DNA from: a virus
Length of the DNA: 64,000 bases
Direction: 5' to 3' (one strand)
IMG/VR virus record: IMGVR_UViG_3300045996_002689
Span: 1 to 64,000 of that record
The first letter of the stretch is position 1; every line of letters starts with the position of its first letter. This document shows positions 7,518-14,744 of the stretch, piece after piece. The translations under genes and the position numbers were made by a program. The notes under the pieces were generated by a model that did not search any database, was not told where the DNA came from, and was given only the letters and a program-made list of their open reading frames with translations.

Positions 7518-7842
7518 ATAAATCACCAACCAAGCAAAACTTTTCCTCAATAAATTCTACACCGTAGGTTTTTGTAAATATCCCAACCAAATACTCAAGT
7601 TTACATAAGATTATCACGCGACCAAAAGCTACCTACTTTACATAACGCATGGGCGCATTGGGTGGAGGTGCAGAGGTGGGCCTGTTGTGGGGGCTGTGGC
7701 ACACACGCCAGCATCTCCCCAGGGCAACGTAGAGGGGACTAGGTGACGTGATAGCATCCCATAGGTACATCCATAGCCTTATTGCGCAAAAATAAGCTTG
7801 TAGCGGCTTTATTTTGCCCCAGGAACTAAATACTCTGGAATA

Positions 7843-7926
7843 AATTTCAAAAAAATTTTTATGGGGGTGGGCAGGAATTCGCAAACGCGTCTGCAAAAAA
7901 TAGCCAGGGATCGACCTTATAGGGGG
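7843..7926 (+). promoter_or_regulatory. Upstream conserved element, copy B
   Basis: Collinear with 1361-1443 in AATTTCAAAAAAA, AAACGCGT, CAAAAAAT, GGGATCG and CCTTATAGGGGG. Here it lies about 320 bases before the gene at 8248. Conservation of blocks with changed bases between them argues for selection rather than recent duplication. Confidence 0.5.
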
Positions 7927-7970
7927 TCGCGGCGGGGCACAGGGTAGCCCGCACACGCGGGGGCCATAAG

Positions 7971-8033
7971 ATTATGTCAATACGAACATGGGTTCTAGGG
8001 ATTATGTCAATAAACTTACCAGCATTATGTCAA
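7971..8033 (-). repeat. Three direct ATTATGTCAA repeats
   Basis: Copies at 7971-7980, 8001-8010 and 8024-8033. The complement TTGACATAAT occurs once more at 13176-13185, and the related TTTACATAA at 1275, 7600 and 7637. The repeats contain a TTGACA box on the minus strand but no matching -10 boxes, so they look like operator sites. Confidence 0.5.
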
Positions 8034-8170
8034 GTGTAAACTGCTGCAAAATTTGCTGTCACAAAATGTTGCTGAACTTGACACTTGTTATTGTTGCGCC
8101 AAAATTATACCCATCTGTAGGCTTGCGCCATTGCGCCAAAAACTCATGCTCGAATATCATGTATCAAGTA

Positions 8171-8206
8171 TTGACACGATAAGTATATGATGCTAAGATA
8201 CAGACC
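8171..8206 (+). promoter_or_regulatory. Sigma-70-type promoter with CAGACC at the start site
   Basis: TTGACA (8171-8176), a 17-base spacer and TAAGAT (8194-8199), with CAGACC at 8201-8206 overlapping the expected transcription start. A protein bound there would repress. It drives the gene at 8248 and the AAA+ module. Confidence 0.65.
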
Positions 8207-8247
8207 GGACGTTTTTTTCAGAGAAAAACACAGGAGAACACAGGGGA

Positions 8248-8514
8248 ATGAACGCACAGCAGATTAGACGTAATGCAGTCAACGCACAGCGGTACACACC
8301 AATGACACAGTGGAATACAGTAGACAACACACCGGAACGCTTTCTTTTGGTACAAGAGGAACCCGAAAGCAACTTATTTTTGATCGTGGATGAATGGCTT
8401 TACGAGCGTGAATACTGGATACTGCGCGCCGTGGTCGCTCTTTTGGTACTCAAGAGCATTACAAGTACAGATATAAGCAACGTGGTTAACCTGATTGCTC
8501 GTATCGTCAACTAA
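8248..8514 (+). CDS. Small protein with C-terminal hydrophobic segment
   Basis: An 88-aa protein starting after ACAGGGGA. The N-terminal half is polar and Asn/Gln-rich; residues about 55-85 (WILRAVVALLVLKSI onward) are hydrophobic and could be one membrane helix or an amphipathic helix. Family not recognised. First gene under the 8171 promoter and therefore probably part of the AAA+ module. Confidence 0.55.
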   Translation: MNAQQIRRNAVNAQRYTPMTQWNTVDNTPERFLLVQEEPESNLFLIVDEWLYEREYWILRAVVALLVLKSITSTDISNVVNLIARIVN

Positions 8515-8535
8515 CAAAGAACAGGACTAGGGACA

Positions 8536-8772
8536 ATGGCAACTTTTGGGGAGAACACAATTGGGGGCAAATGCATCGCAGAGATGCAGGCGCAAGGGTA
8601 CAAGTACGCGGGTTTTACGACCGGACAATTTTCGTTGCGCAAGGGGAGCAATCTGTACCGTAAAGTTACGACACTGGGTCTATCGATTGAAAATGTAGCA
8701 GTACGGCGCGGCGCGAAAATGCGTCATCGCACACAGGGTACGCAATTGCTCATTTTTGTCAAGGCAGAATAG
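8536..8772 (+). CDS. Small basic protein of the AAA+ module
   Basis: A 78-aa basic, Gly-rich protein with no membrane segment and no recognised domain. GGACTAGGGACA precedes the ATG. Twelve bases separate it from the AAA+ gene, which has the same ribosome-site signature. It could be an adaptor or substrate-binding partner; this is positional inference only. Confidence 0.55.
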   Translation: MATFGENTIGGKCIAEMQAQGYKYAGFTTGQFSLRKGSNLYRKVTTLGLSIENVAVRRGAKMRHRTQGTQLLIFVKAE

Positions 8773-8784
8773 GACTAGGGGACA

Positions 8785-10518
8785 ATGACAACTTACCTTG
8801 AGACAATCAGTAAACAGTTTACAGCGGAATCTAATCACGCTTTTGTGCTACACGGTAACACGCGCGATTTACAACTTGGCGCAAGTGGATCATGTAGCTT
8901 GGTCAATCACATGATCGGTGTATTCAGCCAACTAGAATCGCCGCGACTGGTCGCAGTCTATCGCGTGGGGATCGGCTGGCAATTTGCGGTAGATAGTGAC
9001 AAGGCGAAATTTAGCGAGATCACCGGACTAGCATCCGACAATAGCGGCGCGTTGGCTGGACTTGCCAACACAGATGACCAGCTACCAATTGACACAGCTA
9101 CAGCAATTGGTCTGATTGATCTTGCAATGCGACAAAGCAAAGTTGCTGTCGTGTGTGTTGTGGATCGGGCGGAATTGGTCTGTGCCAACGCGACATACGG
9201 CACGATGTCACCATCCGACAAGGCAGTCTTGTCTATTCTGCAAGCATTAGCCGCGGATGCGTCGGTGGCGGACACGCGTAATCTACTCATCCTTGTCACC
9301 GATACATTGTCAGACTTGCATAGCTCATTGCGTTTAGCGTCAAGTCGGTTTTATGCCATACAGATTGTGCCGCCAGACTACAACGAACGTTTGGAAATTG
9401 CGCGTCAGGTACTCACGCAACTTGAAACTACGCACAATTGCCAGCTAGAAATCAGCGCGGAGCAATTCGCGCAAGCAACGTCGATGATGACGCGCTACGG
9501 TTTGCTTGACGTGCTTTTGGATGCCAAGCAAAGCGGCAAACTCACAAAGGCGCAAGTGCGCACAGTCAAAGCGCAAGTCATGTCACAAGAGTATGGAGAC
9601 ATACTGGAACCACTTGATCCAATCGAATCGGGCTGGCGCGGGGTGGCTGGCATGGCACAGCTAAAAGCCTACTTCGATACCATTGTCGCGGACATGCTAT
9701 CTGGCAATCTATCGGATGTGCCCGCGGGTATTTTGTGCGCAGGCGCGGCGGGACTAGGCAAAACACACTTTATGAGATGCGTCGCGGGTGAAACTGGCTT
9801 GCCTGTGATCAACCTGAACATTGGTCGCATACTGGGATCATTGGTCGGTGAATCGGAAGGGAATCTAGAGCGCGCATTGACAGCCATCCGTGGTGCCGCG
9901 CCGTGTATGGTAGTGCTTGACGAAATCGAAACTACGTTCCCAGACCGATCAACACAGGGCGCACAAGGCGATAGCGGCATCGGACAGCGTATTCTCAAGA
10001 GAATGTTAGAGGAATTGTCAAACGCAGACAATCGCGGCCGCGTGGTATGGATCGGGATCACCAACTTTCCCCAAAAGCTTGACGCGGCACTCTCGCGCGC
10101 GGGTCGGTTTGACATTACGGTTGCTTTCCTTCCGCCGACCGAAAGCGAACGCGTCGCATTGGTCGAGCTATATTGTGCCAAGTATGACATGTTGATTCCG
10201 TCGCAAAAAAGCCTGCTAGATCATGCTGGCAAGCTGGCGGGTTACACCAATGCGGAAATCGAGAACGTTGTGCGCAAGGCGCGTCAAATTTGTGTAGATC
10301 GATGGCAAGATGGTCAGGTAAGTCTAGCCATTACCGACGCAATTAGCCGCGTGCGCGCCAACACTCGCGACGTGCAAGTCATGACCTTAAATGCACTCGC
10401 GGCAGTCAACGATAGCGACTTGTTACCGGATGCCTACATCGACCAATGGCGCAACGTCACAGGGCAAGTAAGCACAGCTACCACGCAAAAATCAGAGACG
10501 CGCAAAAGCCTATTTTAG
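8785..10518 (+). CDS. AAA+ ATPase, Ycf46-like
   Basis: A 577-aa protein. The C-terminal AAA+ domain (about 280-510) has Walker A GAAGLGKT (320-327), Walker B MVVLDE (375-380), a sensor-type ITNFP (425-429) and arginine fingers in SRAGRFD (437-443). The N-terminal 270 residues look like a degenerate ATPase domain with a beta-alpha pattern (VAVVCVVDRAELV, NLLILVTDTLSDL) but no P-loop. This two-domain layout, with the working ATPase at the C-terminus, is that of the Ycf46 family of plastids, cyanobacteria and some phages, whose role is poorly known. Such ATPases remodel protein complexes. It heads a tight module with three following genes. A stem-loop overlaps its stop codon. Confidence 0.8.
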   Translation: MTTYLETISKQFTAESNHAFVLHGNTRDLQLGASGSCSLVNHMIGVFSQLESPRLVAVYRVGIGWQFAVDSDKAKFSEITGLASDNSGALAGLANTDDQLPIDTATAIGLIDLAMRQSKVAVVCVVDRAELVCANATYGTMSPSDKAVLSILQALAADASVADTRNLLILVTDTLSDLHSSLRLASSRFYAIQIVPPDYNERLEIARQVLTQLETTHNCQLEISAEQFAQATSMMTRYGLLDVLLDAKQSGKLTKAQVRTVKAQVMSQEYGDILEPLDPIESGWRGVAGMAQLKAYFDTIVADMLSGNLSDVPAGILCAGAAGLGKTHFMRCVAGETGLPVINLNIGRILGSLVGESEGNLERALTAIRGAAPCMVVLDEIETTFPDRSTQGAQGDSGIGQRILKRMLEELSNADNRGRVVWIGITNFPQKLDAALSRAGRFDITVAFLPPTESERVALVELYCAKYDMLIPSQKSLLDHAGKLAGYTNAEIENVVRKARQICVDRWQDGQVSLAITDAISRVRANTRDVQVMTLNALAAVNDSDLLPDAYIDQWRNVTGQVSTATTQKSETRKSLF

Positions 10519-10527
10519 CTTTGCGCG
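10499..10527 (+). terminator. Stem-loop over the AAA+ stop codon
   Basis: CGCGCAAAAGC and GCTTTGCGCG pair over 10 bases with one bulged A and a TA-rich loop that contains the end of the gene. No T run follows, so it may be an attenuator or an mRNA-stabilising structure before the next promoter. Confidence 0.45.
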
Positions 10528-10529
10528 TC

Positions 10530-10574
10530 GATAGAGCGTTGGTACTTGACAGACTAACGCTCTATCGCTATACT
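10530..10574 (+). promoter_or_regulatory. Strong promoter inside an 11-bp inverted repeat
   Basis: TTGACA (10546-10551), a 17-base spacer and TATACT (10569-10574) form the best sigma-70 match in the left arm. A perfect inverted repeat, GATAGAGCGTT (10530-10540) and AACGCTCTATC (10556-10566), brackets the -35 box and fills the spacer. A dimeric repressor bound to it would shut the promoter. It drives the 437-aa gene and the two genes behind it. Confidence 0.75.
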
Positions 10575-10621
10575 TGCGTTTAGTACGGTAATTTTTTGAG
10601 AACACAGGAGAAACTAGGAAC

Positions 10622-11935
10622 ATGGAAACTTTGACTGGCAGTAACTTAGATGCTTTGCAAGTCTTGCGCGACAGGTTTGCGCGAGTAACCACCGACGTTA
10701 CATTGTCGCGTTTTGATTGGCGCGCGCTACTAGAGAGCGGTGCGGTGGCGACTTTGAGCATAGGGCGTTACCGTGGTGTAAAAGCACTCACGGCGGACGA
10801 TCTAGGGCTTGACGTCGAAGAAATGAAGGAAGTAGACAAGATTGTACAGCTAGGACACAGACTACTTCTACCACAGGATGTGTTGAACCAATTTAACACA
10901 GTCGAAACGCGTGCGCGCCAAGTGTTGCGCCAATACTGTTTGTCGACGCCCGCGGGGTTGTTTTTGCCAGCTAAGAGCAACGATAACTGCGCGAGTGCTA
11001 TGTTGGAGTTCAAGACCAAGTTTTTTGATCTTGTAGAGCTATTGGTTCAGAACCTACCGGATCACAAACGCGCGATAGAGCGTCAGTACACCGACTTAGC
11101 CAAACAGGTTTACAACCGGTTGCGCGACAGTGGCAAGTATGACTACTCGTTAGCGGAATGGGAGTTTGTAGACACCTTTGTAAACCGCTGTATGGCGCAA
11201 TTTCCAAATGAACAAGAGTTGAGACGGTCTTTCCGGTTTGCCTTGCGTTTGTCGTTTGTTCCTGTGCCCGAAACCAATGGCGAAACGCCCAGTTTTGCCA
11301 ATGCCACAGATGATTTACTCCGCCAGCGTAAGATGGTGATACAGGATACGGAAATTGCGCGGCGCGAGTTGATTGACGGTTTTATCTCCAGTATCCAATC
11401 AGAGGTCTACACGCTGGTGAATACGGTACTAACGGACGTGCTAGGCAGTATAGAGAAAAACGCGCAATTGCAATCTAGGTCGGTTGTGCAGCTTAAAAAC
11501 CTAGTCGAAAAGGTTAGTGCGCTAAATTTTTGGGGTGATAAAAGACTAGAGATGATCCAGTCGGAGATAGAATCACTCTTGAGTGTAGGCAGCAGCAAAC
11601 GCGATCTAGGCTTGAATCAACAAGTACTGCGTGAATTGCAGTTACAATCCAAAGTAGTGTTGGGCAAGCTTGAACGCGTGGAACGCGGCGACCTAGAGAT
11701 TAAGGCAGAATCGCCCAAAGTGGCATTGTCCAATGCTACAGACCAATGGCGCGGCACAATAATCAATGTATCGCGTCCCGCGCTGACTGCGAGTGAAATA
11801 GACGCCGCCAACAAAGCGGAGTATGAGCGGACAGGTAAGTTACCACAAGTCGAGATGTTTGGCGCGACTTATCAGATAGTGGAGAACAAACCGACTTTCA
11901 CACTGGGCACGTCAAGCGGACGCAAGTTGTTTTAA
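10622..11935 (+). CDS. Coiled-coil protein, AAA+ partner (weakly DUF3150-like)
   Basis: A 437-aa soluble, mostly helical protein. After a short beta region (VATLSIGRYRGVKALTADDLG, in two parts) comes a long helical body with heptad-like stretches (about 55-180 and 235-355) and a less ordered C-terminus. The arrangement of a small N-terminal domain followed by a long helical bundle recalls DUF3150 proteins, which accompany MoxR-type AAA+ ATPases in phages, but the resemblance is weak. The ribosome site is AGGAGAAACTAGGAAC. It has its own repressible promoter yet lies directly behind the AAA+ gene, so a working pair is likely. Confidence 0.6.
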   Translation: METLTGSNLDALQVLRDRFARVTTDVTLSRFDWRALLESGAVATLSIGRYRGVKALTADDLGLDVEEMKEVDKIVQLGHRLLLPQDVLNQFNTVETRARQVLRQYCLSTPAGLFLPAKSNDNCASAMLEFKTKFFDLVELLVQNLPDHKRAIERQYTDLAKQVYNRLRDSGKYDYSLAEWEFVDTFVNRCMAQFPNEQELRRSFRFALRLSFVPVPETNGETPSFANATDDLLRQRKMVIQDTEIARRELIDGFISSIQSEVYTLVNTVLTDVLGSIEKNAQLQSRSVVQLKNLVEKVSALNFWGDKRLEMIQSEIESLLSVGSSKRDLGLNQQVLRELQLQSKVVLGKLERVERGDLEIKAESPKVALSNATDQWRGTIINVSRPALTASEIDAANKAEYERTGKLPQVEMFGATYQIVENKPTFTLGTSSGRKLF

Positions 11936-11960
11936 TTTTTCACACAGGAGAAACTAGATC

Positions 11961-12359
11961 ATGGCATGTAACAGCGTAGCAGTCAGTAGTGCAATCGTCA
12001 GTCAGGTGAATCTCGACCTTACTGAAATGAAGAACCTGTTATCTTCGATCACAGGGATCAAAGCGGAAAGTATTTATGCGTATGCGTATGATGCTACTGA
12101 GTCTTACGCACAAGTCACCCTAAATGGCAATGTAGAAGTGTATATCGAGCAAATTGACGGTAAGATCACGCTCAAGGTTTACACGTCAAACCAAGCGACG
12201 GCGGACGCGACAAAAGCCAAACTTGAACCACTCCTGCAAAGTGGCATGGTGATTGCGCAACAGCGTACTGTGTTGCGCAGACTGGCAGAACTTGGCAAGC
12301 TAAGTAACGTCAAGCAAACCAATGGCGGGGTTGTCGCCAAGCTACAGATCACGATCTAG
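11961..12359 (+). CDS. Small protein of the AAA+ module (possibly DUF1257/Ycf35-like)
   Basis: A 132-aa protein. The first half holds a helix (DLTEMKNLLSSIT) and a beta sheet (YAQVTLNGNVEVYIEQIDG); the second holds a helix and ends in GGVVAKLQITI. It is placed between the coiled-coil gene and a 78-aa gene. In some bacteria a Ycf46-like ATPase is accompanied by DUF1257 and DUF2997 proteins, and this pair has the right sizes and order, but sequence similarity cannot be claimed by eye. AGGAGAAACTAGATC precedes the ATG. Confidence 0.55.
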   Translation: MACNSVAVSSAIVSQVNLDLTEMKNLLSSITGIKAESIYAYAYDATESYAQVTLNGNVEVYIEQIDGKITLKVYTSNQATADATKAKLEPLLQSGMVIAQQRTVLRRLAELGKLSNVKQTNGGVVAKLQITI

Positions 12360-12371
12360 GGGAATCGACAA

Positions 12372-12608
12372 ATGTCTAAAACAGGTAAAGTAATCACGTT
12401 GGACTTTGGCATGACAGCAGACGGACAAATTGCTTTTTTTGTGCGCGGCGATGCGACTAGCGAAGATGGCAACAAGGCAATCAAGTTGTTGATGGACGCA
12501 CTCCAGACCGAAAACATAACGCTGAGTGGTATCACGGAACCCGAACGTCACAGGGACGATACCAGAATACAAGTCGTACACGATCTAACGCACCTGCATA
12601 ACCACTAG
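12372..12608 (+). CDS. Small protein of the AAA+ module (possibly DUF2997-like)
   Basis: A 78-aa protein with VITLDFGMTADGQIAFFVRG (about 7-26), a beta hairpin ending in a small turn, then a helix (NKAIKLLMDALQ), and a His-rich tail. DUF2997 proteins are of similar size and begin with a comparable beta hairpin, but the match is weak. It ends the module and is followed by a strong terminator. Confidence 0.55.
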   Translation: MSKTGKVITLDFGMTADGQIAFFVRGDATSEDGNKAIKLLMDALQTENITLSGITEPERHRDDTRIQVVHDLTHLHNH

Positions 12609-12635
12609 ATTGTTCCTCACAACCGAATAGAGTAC

Positions 12636-12668
12636 AAAAGCCTACAATCCAATGTAGGCTTTTTCTTT
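12636..12668 (+). terminator. Rho-independent terminator of the AAA+ module
   Basis: An 11-bp stem AAAAGCCTACA / TGTAGGCTTTT with a 6-base loop, followed by TCTTTG. It closes the transcript before a long non-coding stretch. Confidence 0.85.
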
Positions 12669-12669
12669 G

Positions 12670-13240
12670 TCTATTGCGCAACGAAAGTTGCCGCACTTTA
12701 CCGTTATTTGAAATCGCTTGTGAGGCACGTAGAAGGCTCTATTTGAGGTCTAGATACGTTTGTGTGTGATTGTATCACTACATGGTCTATCGCCATTTAG
12801 AGCGGCGATTTTAGCCCACAACAGACCATGTGCAGCAATCACCCTAGAACCCACGATAGGGACATGCCTATGCTTGCATACAGAATTGCAAGTTGCAGTA
12901 CTGCGCGGCCAGCATAACAGTACTGCATCCACTATGGTACATGGCGATGACTGCGTGCAAGCAACAGTGGGCAATTGCGATACAGAACAATCAACAGTGG
13001 GTACAGGGTAGTGTGCAGCATGACGCAAAGCACAGGGGGAATAGAAGGTCTGGGATCGTCGCGTGGATTTATCGCGCTAAGTACATACCCCATAGCATAC
13101 CCGCAATAATCTTTACAGGTAGATAGCTTGTGACAATGTTACGTTGTCCCAAGCAACATAACTTGCGTGAGGTTATTGACATAATCCCAAGAGGGGTCAT
13201 GCCCTTATTATGGTAAAGTCAGACCCCTCTTGCAGTCCAT
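12670..13240 (+). ncRNA. Hairpin-dense non-coding locus, candidate structured RNA
   Basis: No credible gene lies here; short frames on both strands overlap and lack ribosome sites. Successive hairpins can be drawn: GCAAC-GAAA-GTTGC with a GNRA loop (12678-12691); ACATGGTCT / AGACCATGT (12780-12831) enclosing ATCGCC / GGCGAT; CCCTA / TAGGG (12842-12861); CTTGCA / TGCAAG (12873-12892); TGCAGTACTG / CAGTACTGCA (12894-12927); and CAAGAGGGGTC / GACCCCTCTTG (13188-13232). Two AACAGTGGG repeats lie between. Back-to-back perfect stems over several hundred bases suggest either a large folded RNA or a replication or packaging region. The strand is assumed from the flanking genes. No promoter is obvious. 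Confidence 0.45.
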
Positions 13241-13782
13241 CTCGCACGCTACCGAAAATCCCCTGAAAAAAATAAAAATTTCCGAAACCCTTTCGTTTCT
13301 CGTTCAAGCGAAAGGGTTTACGCTATTAAAGTAAGGCTTTCGGAAGGGTTCTGGAAGGTCAGTTCCTTACTCATTTAATGAGTATTCAATCAATGAGTAG
13401 CCCCTTCCCCACTCCCTGCCCTCCTGTTGTCGAATACTCCCCTACCCCTGGTAGCCCCCCTCCCTACCACCCCCTGCTTGCGCTGGGGGAGTGGCTATGC
13501 TAGGATGAAGATCGAAAGCATGTGGATATGCGTGTAAGGGTGGGGGCCAGCACCCCTGCCAAACCCCAAGACCCCCTTGTAAACTGCCTAGGCTTCTACG
13601 CAAGACCCTCTACCCCGTTCAAATTGGTGTGCGCCGGTAGAGGGTTTTGCGCGTCTGCAAGAAATGTTGCGGGCACCCATTTTTCCAAAAATTACTATCC
13701 GAAAAAATAGATCAAAAGCTTTGTTTTTCCGTGCCCCCTCAAAAACCTCTCTCCTTCAAAAATTTATTCAAAAAAAGTTGCA
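13241..13782. other. Non-coding stretch with inverted repeats, C-rich and A/T-rich blocks
   Basis: About 540 bases without a credible gene. It contains the perfect 11-bp inverted repeat AAACCCTTTCG / CGAAAGGGTTT (13285-13319), the palindrome ACTCATTTAATGAGT near 13371-13385, a C-rich tract (about 13430-13480), a DnaA-box-like TGTGGATAT (13521), a 16-bp hairpin (13599-13651) and an A/T-rich end. The mix fits an origin, a packaging site or a continuation of the structured locus. Confidence 0.45.
13599..13651 (+). repeat. 16-bp inverted repeat (long hairpin)
   Basis: CGCAAGACCCTCTACC (13599-13614) pairs with GGTAGAGGGTTTTGCG (13636-13651) over all 16 positions, counting one G-T wobble, with a 21-base loop. 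The wobble keeps an RNA stem perfect while breaking DNA symmetry, which favours an RNA role. Confidence 0.6.
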
Positions 13783-13811
13783 TTGACTTTCTCGCCCCAC
13801 CATGCTACAGT
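13783..13811 (+). promoter_or_regulatory. Sigma-70-type promoter for the CAP-domain gene
   Basis: TTGACT (13783-13788), a 17-base spacer and TACAGT (13806-13811), about 30 bases before the ATG at 13841. Confidence 0.65.
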
Positions 13812-13840
13812 GGGCGCGTAGGAGCTAACGAGATAATCCC

Positions 13841-14338
13841 ATGCACACGACCTACCTGCCTTCTATCTTTGGCGACCCGCAAGGCGACTGGGGGTGCGGT
13901 ATGAACGCCCAGGCCAAGACCTTTGTCCGCGCCTGGCTGAGTCTTTTGGGCGACAAGGGCGCAGAAATGCGCTGCGACCCCAGGTTGGTCGCCGCCGCCC
14001 AAGCCCATGCCGACTACCTCCACGCCCGCACCGAAGCAGAGATTCTGGCCCGCGCCCACATTCCCCATGCCTCCCACTACGGTGCCGACTGGTCGATGTC
14101 CAATGACCGCGCCCGCGCCCACGGCTACCCCCTCCCCGACAACTACCTGCCCCTCCACAATAACTTAGAAAGCATCACCCGCCACTTCGACACCCCCACC
14201 CAAGCGGCCCGCGCCCTCTACGACCACGATACCCACCACGACCATATGGCGCTCGTCGGCGGCTTTGCCCACCAAGTGATCTATGGCGTGGGCGCAACAG
14301 GCCATGATTATGTCGTGTTGACCGCCCCACCCGCTTAA
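13841..14338 (+). CDS. CAP (SCP-like) domain protein
   Basis: A 165-aa protein made almost entirely of one CAP/SCP domain: DPRLVAAAQAHADYLHAR (about 47-64) is the first helix, SHYGADWSMSNDRARAHGY (87-105) matches the conserved His-containing second segment, NNLES (about 106-125 region) replaces the usual ENLA, and DHDTHHDHMALVGG (127-140) fits the HR/GH box. CAP proteins are usually exported and bind or cut unknown ligands, yet no signal peptide is present here. The start is uncertain: the ATG at 13901 would still keep the whole domain. Base composition is more GC-rich than the genes to the left. A CAP protein on a phage is unusual. Confidence 0.7.
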   Translation: MHTTYLPSIFGDPQGDWGCGMNAQAKTFVRAWLSLLGDKGAEMRCDPRLVAAAQAHADYLHARTEAEILARAHIPHASHYGADWSMSNDRARAHGYPLPDNYLPLHNNLESITRHFDTPTQAARALYDHDTHHDHMALVGGFAHQVIYGVGATGHDYVVLTAPPA

Positions 14339-14348
14339 AAACTGCTAC

Positions 14349-14376
14349 TTGACATTGTGCGCAAATCTGCTACAAT
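14349..14376 (+). promoter_or_regulatory. Sigma-70-type promoter
   Basis: TTGACA (14349-14354), a 16-base spacer and TACAAT (14371-14376), lying just after the CAP gene and before the group of small genes that starts at 14418. Confidence 0.7.
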
Positions 14377-14417
14377 GTCCGCAAGGCGCTTGTCGTCCGC
14401 CTTTTCCACTCCCGCCT

Positions 14418-14513
14418 ATGGACAACGGCGAAAAAATCCTGCTTTTGATATTGGCGCTCTGCGTGGGCACCTGGCTGGCCCTGGGCCTTTACGCGGTTCT
14501 TTGCTGCGCATAG
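14418..14513 (+). CDS. 31-aa single-span membrane peptide
   Basis: An ATG about 35 bases after the expected transcription start opens a 31-residue frame. After DNGEK it is a single hydrophobic helix ending in Cys-Cys-Ala. There is no clear ribosome site, so it may be leaderless-like or spurious. Similar one-helix peptides occur at 3446, 15829 and 22246. Confidence 0.35.
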   Translation: MDNGEKILLLILALCVGTWLALGLYAVLCCA

Positions 14514-14531
14514 CATTATGGAGATAAACTT

Positions 14532-14744
14532 ATGGTCAAACGCAACAGTAGCTTGGGCGGCAAAGTAGACCCCGAATGGCGGCGAGCCTATGCCGCCACG
14601 CCTGCGCCTGAACCGTGCAAGTTCAAGCCCCCCTGCGGCGAGCGGTGCTGCCTAGACCCCGACGTCGACCATGAGTTGCACATCTGCCGCAACCCAAGCT
14701 GTCTCTGCCACTCCAGAGAACGCTACGAAGGCAGGCTCCCATGA
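14532..14744 (+). CDS. Cys-rich, probably zinc-binding small protein
   Basis: A 70-aa protein with eight Cys (C-x5-C, C-x3-CC pattern, then C-x6-C-x-C) and two His, enough for one or two zinc ions. The ribosome site is TTATGGAGATAAACTT. Its end overlaps the next ATG. Family not recognised; small zinc proteins of this kind in phages often bind nucleic acid or host regulators. Confidence 0.55.
   Translation: MVKRNSSLGGKVDPEWRRAYAATPAPEPCKFKPPCGERCCLDPDVDHELHICRNPSCLCHSRERYEGRLP

Larger units (their letters stand above)
7518..8170. other. Regulatory gap without a credible gene
   Basis: About 650 bases between two operons. Frames on both strands (for example 7633-7956 leftward) lack ribosome sites and have shadow-like composition. 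The stretch holds two TTTACATAA motifs (7600-7608 and 7637-7645), an imperfect inverted repeat with A/T-rich arms near 7785-7815, the conserved element copy B (7843-7926), and three ATTATGTCAA direct repeats (7971, 8001, 8024). The dense repeats suggest regulator binding. Confidence 0.55.

Noticed and set aside
7633-7956. Leftward 107-codon frame in the 7.5-8.2 kb gap
   Set aside because: No ribosome site, Pro/Arg-rich shadow composition, and it covers the conserved element copy B.
12750-13028. Frames on both strands in the non-coding locus
   Set aside because: Short, mutually overlapping, no ribosome sites, Cys/His/Thr-rich composition unlike neighbours; the DNA is better explained by hairpins.
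13176-13211. Promoter from TTGACA at 13176 and TATTAT at 13206
   Set aside because: The spacer would be 24 bases and the region is an inverted repeat; the TTGACATAAT is better grouped with the ATTATGTCAA repeats.
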